DNA from: Excoecaria cochinchinensis
Taxonomy: Eukaryota; Streptophyta; Magnoliopsida; Malpighiales; Euphorbiaceae
Assembly: GCA_947683425.1 (NCBI GenBank)
Contig: CANTUQ010000076.1
Location: 5,456,001 to 5,520,000 of the forward strand
Direction: 5' to 3'
Length of the DNA: 64,000 bases
Part shown: positions 58,549 to 64,000 of the stretch, piece after piece
Layout of the letters: each line of letters starts with the position of its first letter
Position numbering within the stretch: position 1 is the stretch's first letter
Notes under the pieces: generated by a model
What the model was told of the DNA's origin: nothing
The model's input: only the letters and a program-made list of their open reading frames with translations
Databases searched by the model: none
Translations under genes and position numbers: made by a program

Positions 58549-58965
58549 AGGTGACAGGTTTGCTTCTGTTCGAGTCGCGCATCTGCAGAGTCGGCCACAT
58601 AGGAATTAGAGTCGATGTATTTTGTTTAATTTCTGTAGCCTGAATTTTGTAATTCTGATGAATATGTATATGTAATAATATGTAAAGATACTTATATAAT
58701 ATTCTGGGCCATGTAAATATTTGTATAGCGAAGTTTGGAGAATAACTTCTATTGTATGCTTGTAAGTTTTCACAACTGTATGCTTTTGCTTAGTGTATGC
58801 ACATTTGCGGGATATGCATGTCCAAATCTACTCCTCAAGTTTTAAATTCTTCCGTATTTTAGTATGCTTTGTCTCGCTTCAGTCCGGTAACACACCTACT
58901 CGTACGGCTTCCTACTCCATTGCGGATGGGTTCGTCCACGTATGAGTTGGGGGTGTTACAGAGGA

Positions 58966-59859
58966 TCAGGTTGCTAGAGAAGGAATGGTCGCTCAACTCA
59001 ATGGCGTACTGGAAAGGTATTCTTGAATTTTGGTTTAATAATACTTTTAGCTCATCAAGCTCATAATAACAATTAAGTTAAAGTGATTGCCACAGAAACT
59101 CATCAAGGGATTACTATCTTGAGCTCTAGCTCTTTCTTTTTCTTATTTTTTTTTTGCGAGCTCATGTCTTTCGTGCATGACTAAACCCTCTTCTCAAAGT
59201 GTAAACTCATCCTTACCGGGGCAATTTTGCATACCCCAAAGAATTGTAAATGATGTACATCCATCCTTACTAGAATGACCATTCTTCTAAGGGGAGACAA
59301 AAATTATTTTAGGTAAAGGGGTAGTTTTAACATGTGTAACAACAAAATTGGCACGCATTTAGCATACCACTATAAAGGCTCAACGGGCTAGCAAGCGATT
59401 GCGAAATAAAGGTAGGAAATAGTCATTTAGAGAGCTATACGAAGAAGGGCTGCCTAAATTATTTTCTAGGTTCCGTCTTATCTAGGGATCGCTTTGACGG
59501 GGAATCAGAAAGGTTCTAGTGCTCTTAGTGAGTTTTCATCCAATCCCCTAATTGCATCTAGTTTTTTTATTTCACTTTTTTTTCCTCTCTTCAGGATTTT
59601 CCTCTCTTCAGGAGTTATATCAGATGCTATCAAGATTTTCTTTGGGTTTTCCAAAGTTCTGAGATTAAATGTAATCATATTAATTGAATTAATATCAAAA
59701 AATGAATGCTTCGTGATCATGAGAAATGAAATCATTAGAGGCACTATATAAATACGCAAGATTGTTCATTTTTTTGAAATAAGCAATACTGCAAATACTG
59801 TCATGGAAAGTGTTCTTGGAATAACAAGCAATTAAAAACATCATCTTCTCTGATCACAT
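58966..59859 (-). other. Element J, region downstream of gag
   Basis: No pol or other domain recognised on either strand. Confidence 0.5.
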
Positions 59860-61291
59860 TCACGGTGGGGCAACTGCATTATAACCTGCCCTCTTCTTCT
59901 TGTCTCTCTTCTCAGGGTCAGTGATCTCCTTGGAATCAATAAGATCCTGAACTTTGTTCCTTAGAGTCCGGTAATAATCTGTTAGATGCCCTGTGTGCTT
60001 ATGGTAAGCACAGTATTGATCCTCTTTATGCCCCGGCTTTCCTTGATTCATGGCTGGCCTGGGTGGCAATGGTCTCAGCTTGCCTTCTTTTATCAATTTC
60101 TCTAGGACCCAAGACAGAGAGCGACCCAAATTGGAGTAGTACCTCTGAACCTGTCCAACCTCAGTGGCTGAAACCTCGGCCGTCTTACCACTTTTGTTAT
60201 TGCTGCTTCCTGCACCACCTGGTTTGGACCCTTACTGGTTGCCATAACCTTTCCCAGCAAAGTTGTTTTTGCTTGCTTTCTTTGCCAGGTAAGCACCCTC
60301 AGCTTCTACAGCAATGTCCTTAAGAGATTTCCAGTCTCTGAGCCCCTTAAAGCTGAGCAGGTCCCTCAAGTAAGGGCAAGAGTTCCTGATAAATAGCCTA
60401 ATTTGGTCAGCAGTGTCAGGCTTTCGCTTCATCTCCATGACCCTATTCCTGCATCTTGTAAGTTACTCATGGAATGACTCATTATTCTTCTACTGTAAAA
60501 GTTTAAGGTTCTTTAAGGTGACCTCCATTCTGGTGCTGCAGTCATATTGCTTCATGAGCTCCTCAGTTAAAAGGTCCCAATCCTCTTTAGACCTCCTGTC
60601 TAACCCATGGTACCAGTCCACAGCCGGACCCACCAGACTAAGGCCGAAATATTCTACCTTCTATTTCTTGGTCAACCCTGTGCCTTTTATCGCCAGGGTA
60701 TATTGCTTAATGTGTGCAGATGGATCCGAAGTACCATCAAACTTTGGCAGCTCAGGCATTTTGAACCTTTGGGGTAACAGCTCTTCCTCCCCCAAATCTC
60801 TGTCTTTAGGGTTAATCCCCTTTTCGGCTGATAGCATGCGGGTGATTGCTTCAATTTGTTGCCTCAACCCTCTCATCGCCTCATCTTCTACCCTGGGTGC
60901 TCTAGCCCCCACAAATTGAGGTGCTACTACCTCTTCATCTTCCTCCTCCATTATAAAATCATCAATAGGATTGGGGATTATTGCCCTTCTTTGCTCAATA
61001 GGCACAGCAGCTATATGTTCACTAGCAGGTTGGCAGGGAGCATTAACTACAATGGGGGGCTTCTCTGCCAGCAGGTGGTTCAACTTGCCCCCCAGCATGA
61101 ACCATCGGGGGCTGTGGAGCAATAGGTGGATATGGAGCAGCTGGTGGTTGTGGAGCAGCTGGTGGTTGTGGAGCAGGAGGATGAGCAATCCTATCAGCCA
61201 TAGCTCCCATCATTTCCAACACTCTTCGCTCAAAATCCTCTAGCCTCCTAGCTAGGTCTTGAGTTGTTAAGGCTCCGGTCTCTTCTGCCAT
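59860..61291 (-). pseudogene. Tat-type gag of element J
   Basis: A start at MAEETGALTTQDLARRLEDF (61291) gives an N terminus with a PQPPAAP proline repeat. A frameshift near 61060-61190 leads into an acidic segment (FIMEEEDEEVV) and the Tat Gag core: FKMPELPKFDGTSDPSAHIK, YFGLSLVGPAVDWYHGL, LRDLLSFKGLRDWKSLKDIA. It ends with a CYxH-type knuckle, YCAYHKHTGHLTDYY, followed by TLRNKVQDLIDSKEI. The final knuckle Cys is replaced by Tyr. In-frame stops occur after GLTKK, after NLKLLQ, after ESFHE and after KGYGNQ. The protein would package element RNA; this copy cannot make it intact. No pol follows. Confidence 0.85.
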
Positions 61292-61399
61292 GGATGACTC
61301 TCTGATCGTTGAGGGTGGCTCAGAATTCCAGTCAAACACTAATTCTGTCAATCCAAGAGGCAGATTTATCCTCACCAGCTGACCGTCAGAACCCCTAGT

Positions 61400-62183
61400 C
61401 CACTTAGGTGAATCTATGATGGCTGAAAATTTAAACTGTTAGGATGATGCATGAATGATATATACAATGCATGATCGTGTTGATGCAGCATGGACAATCA
61501 CATACAAGCAGATAGATCCTTCCACCCTTATTACTCCCACACATGAGGTAATGTGGTCTCTTTCTTAGGTGGGCTTGGTCCATGGGTCAACGGGGAACCC
61601 ATTGGACGCGTATGGTGCACGGTGAAAGGCCGGCAGCATAACATCTCTTGCCTATTGTACATACGTATGTGTTTTGGCCTTTATGTATTCAAACATTTCA
61701 ACCAAATTAAGATGGGCTCACCGGGGCATGAAAGCCTTTGATAAAAGACCACTTGATTTGGTTGATTTTGTTCAATAAATATTGGCCCACATAGCAAGCA
61801 TTGCATTAAGGTACATGTCACCTAGGGGAAGTATCTATTGCCATTATATGAGCTTTGGTCAAGGGTGATGATACTTTAGGGCTACCTAAGCATGGTCCTT
61901 GCCAACGGGTCTAGCTCACCACAAGCATAACGACCGATTGTGTCTCCATTTGATATACCATAAGGTACGAGGCTTGAGTTGGTGATTATCCCTAACACTT
62001 CCCCACATTGACTAAACGTAGGGTCGTGCTTTGGGAATGCACCGGGGCTAGAAAAGGGACAAAACTAGCATAATCTAAGGCTCTAGTATGGATGCAATGC
62101 AAATTCGAAAAGGGATAAAATTTTTAAATTAAAACTCAATTATAATTTTTAACCAAGGTACTTTCGAATCGAAGTCTCTTATG
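61400..62183 (-). other. Leader of element J
   Basis: Non-coding region between primer site and gag. No domain seen. Confidence 0.55.
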
Positions 62184-62201
62184 TCCCAAGTGGAGTCACC
62201 A
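62184..62201 (-). promoter_or_regulatory. Primer binding site of element J
   Basis: On the minus strand TGGTGACTCCACTTGGGA starts two bases after the LTR end. It has the TGGYGACTCCACTGGGGA form seen in Tat/Ogre-like elements. I do not assign the tRNA. Confidence 0.7.
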
Positions 62202-62202
62202 C

Positions 62203-63623
62203 TGTGATGCGTGCTGAGCCCCGTGGGACGCCCCGAAGGCCCGCTCTTAGGGTTTCGGGAGAGGTTCATAAAAACTTGTAAGAAATTACAAGGGCATCTA
62301 TTTTGGGTAACAAGGACGTTTCATGGAGTCGCCACCCAATAAAACATTGGAAAAGTTCGTCTAGCCTCAGTGAGCCTAAGATAGCGCTGCTATGTCCATT
62401 TTGGGCAAGCCAGAGGGGTCTTGGAGGTCCCATCTTAATAGAACATTAGGATAACCCTCTCGCCTCGTGGAGCCTAGGACTATGCAAGTTAAAGCCTTTT
62501 TACGGGACACAAGAGGTATCTTGGAAGTCCCATTCCAATGAAACATTGAAATGGTCCTCTCGCCTCGTTGAGCCCAAAGACCAGAGATGGTTCGAGACTT
62601 CTCATTTATTCATACCTTGATTAAGTTAAAATTGACTTTTGAATTTAAGTTTTCACCCCTTTTCTCATACATTTTGATGCAATAATTAGAGCGCAAGTTG
62701 GTTATATAAAGAAAGCGGTAAATAAAGTATAATTAAAATAAAGTACATAAAAATAAATGACAATAAAACTAGGGGCGGAATACAATCCCCATTGTAAAAT
62801 AAGTGTAAATCATGCATAAAACGGGTTATTTATTAAAAGTGAGGACATTGGTCCTCGCATGCATAATTAAAAGAAAATAATTTTGGAGTGACAATTTATT
62901 TGGATGAAAAATCGAGGACATTGGTCCCATTTCGTTAGAAAAAATCCCAATTTATTTAATATAAATATTTTATGCGACTTTTTAATTAACGTACATGAAA
63001 ATAAATAAATTTATTACAAATTACATATTAAATAATAAAAGCAAAATAATACTAAAAATGCTAAAAATACTAAAAGATATAAACTCCACCGAAATGGTGT
63101 TTTCAAACCTCCATGGGTTCCCACTTGGCATTGGAAAACTCACACATGAAAAATAAGTATTGAAATAAAAACACAAATAAAGATAATGTTAGTAATGAAA
63201 AATGAATTAAACATGTAACATGTAAAAAATGAATTAAAATAAATAAAACAACATGCATAATGTATGACAAATTAATTAGATGGCATAATAAAATATAACT
63301 TAACACATGAACAATTTAACATGCATAAATAATAACAATAAAATTTAACATGCATGAAAACATGAAAATAATAATGATGACAATAATAATTAATTATAAT
63401 AAGAAATAAAACTAATAAAAATAATAATGATAATAATAGTAATGACAAATAATAATAATAATGATAACACTAATCACAATAATAATAACAAATAATAATA
63501 ATGATGATAATAATAATCAAATAATATGAACAACCCAATTAAATATGCAAGTAATGATAATGATAATAATAATAGCATCAAAGAATATGAACAATCAAAT
63601 TAAATATGCAAGTAATGATGATG

Positions 63624-63698
<75 letters not shown>

Positions 63699-64000
63699 TA
63701 CAATAATAATCATAATAATAATACTAATGATAATAATAATATATGAATAAAAATAATGATAAGAATATGAACATGAACAATTAAATAAGAAATAAGAAAT
63801 AATAGTGTGAACAATTAAATAAGAAATAAGAAATAATAGTATGAACAAAATAATGATAATAATACTAATATGAATTATTAAATAAGAACACAAGAATAAA
63901 AATAACAATAATTATATTAATATGAAATAAGAATAAGAACACAAAAATAATACGGACAATTAAATAAGAACTAAGAAAATAGATCTAAGAGGATTTACAT
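62203..64000 (-). repeat. 5' LTR of element J, partial
   Basis: Near-identical to 50531 onward. From the 3' LTR length it should end near 64.9 kb, outside the window. It contains the longer (AAT)n core at about 63624-63697. Confidence 0.88.

Larger units (their letters stand above)
55048..58960 (+). repeat. Solo LTR K, 3.9 kb, chromovirus type
   Basis: It starts TGTCACACCCCG and ends GGGTGTTACA, flanked by GAGGA at 55043-55047 and 58961-58965. Landmarks: AGAGGTAAGT 55670-55679, one CGCG palindrome pair near 56412-56453, array 56895-57265, TTAGGCATGCCTAA 57572-57585, double stem-loop 58511-58548. It is longer than the 2.5-kb LTRs of E, F and G. No internal sequence of the parent element remains. 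Confidence 0.93.
50531..64000 (-). mobile_element. Element J: gag-only Tat-type element (runs off the window)
   Basis: Minus-strand element: 5' LTR from 62203 to beyond 64000, primer site 62184-62201, gag 59860-61291, non-coding region, tandem array D, purine tract and 3' LTR 50531-53263. Solo LTR K lies inside. Without K the internal region is about 5.0 kb and shows no protease, reverse transcriptase or integrase. Its 3' region and array are related to element B. It inserted in Athila element I. Confidence 0.82.

Noticed and set aside
63600..63908. Tyr-rich 102-aa minus-strand frame
   Set aside because: Translation of the (AAT)n microsatellite.
1..64000. Search for tRNA, rRNA or microRNA-like genes
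   Set aside because: No cloverleaf with A and B boxes or rRNA segment recognised by eye; TGGTATCAGAGC sites are primer binding sites, not tRNA genes.

Overview
The window is nuclear DNA of a flowering plant, most probably a eudicot; I cannot name the genus. The evidence is wall-to-wall LTR retrotransposons of plant-specific lineages (Tat/Ogre-like, Athila, Tekay-type chromovirus, Ty1/copia), AT-rich filler with (TA)n and (AAT)n microsatellites, and one intron-containing relic of a plastid-type cyclophilin gene. No intact host gene was found. It looks like a pericentromeric or similar repeat island.

Layout. (1) 1-17161: four Tat-type layers in one orientation, read as a nest. Element A (3' LTR 3057-5096) sits in element B (3' LTR 7438-9659), which sits in element D (3' LTR 14011-16539), which sits in an older LTR whose remnant is 16540-17161. 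A solo LTR (11151-13915, perfect target duplication GTATG) interrupts D. Just inside each 3' LTR lies an element-specific tandem array and a purine tract. (2) 17162-23885: an old Ty3 RNase H/integrase relic, an LTR fragment, AT-rich filler, and a cyclophilin pseudogene with one intron (20570-22372). (3) 23889-46672: a copia element (LTR, primer site, gag) split by element E (26268-42561, duplication ATATT), which is itself split by minus-strand chromovirus F (29567-39346, duplication GATTG), and by solo LTR G (43012-45505). (4) 46673-64000: an Athila element (LTR, primer site, gag, protease) interrupted by minus-strand Tat element J (50531 to beyond the window), which contains a 3.9-kb solo LTR K (55048-58960, duplication GAGGA).

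How the parts relate. F is the only near-complete gag-pol element: two in-frame stops and one frameshift. E and J are gag-only: they keep LTRs, primer site, gag and purine tract but show no pol, so they would have depended on enzymes supplied by relatives such as F (for E) or an unseen Tat element (for J).

Most interesting signal. Almost every LTR here carries arrays of short family-specific palindromes. The chromovirus-type LTRs E, F, G and K share a fixed order of parts: an AGAGGTAAGT splice-donor-like site, then an array of palindromes (about 37 bp quasi-palindromes in E, F and K), a TTARGCATGCYTAA palindrome, and a double stem-loop near the LTR end. Several palindromes differ between copies by mirrored changes in both arms. 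The CGCG-type palindrome also occurs in an Athila LTR and inside Athila internal sequence, so it crosses lineages. All boundaries and homologies were read by eye; no alignment or search was run.
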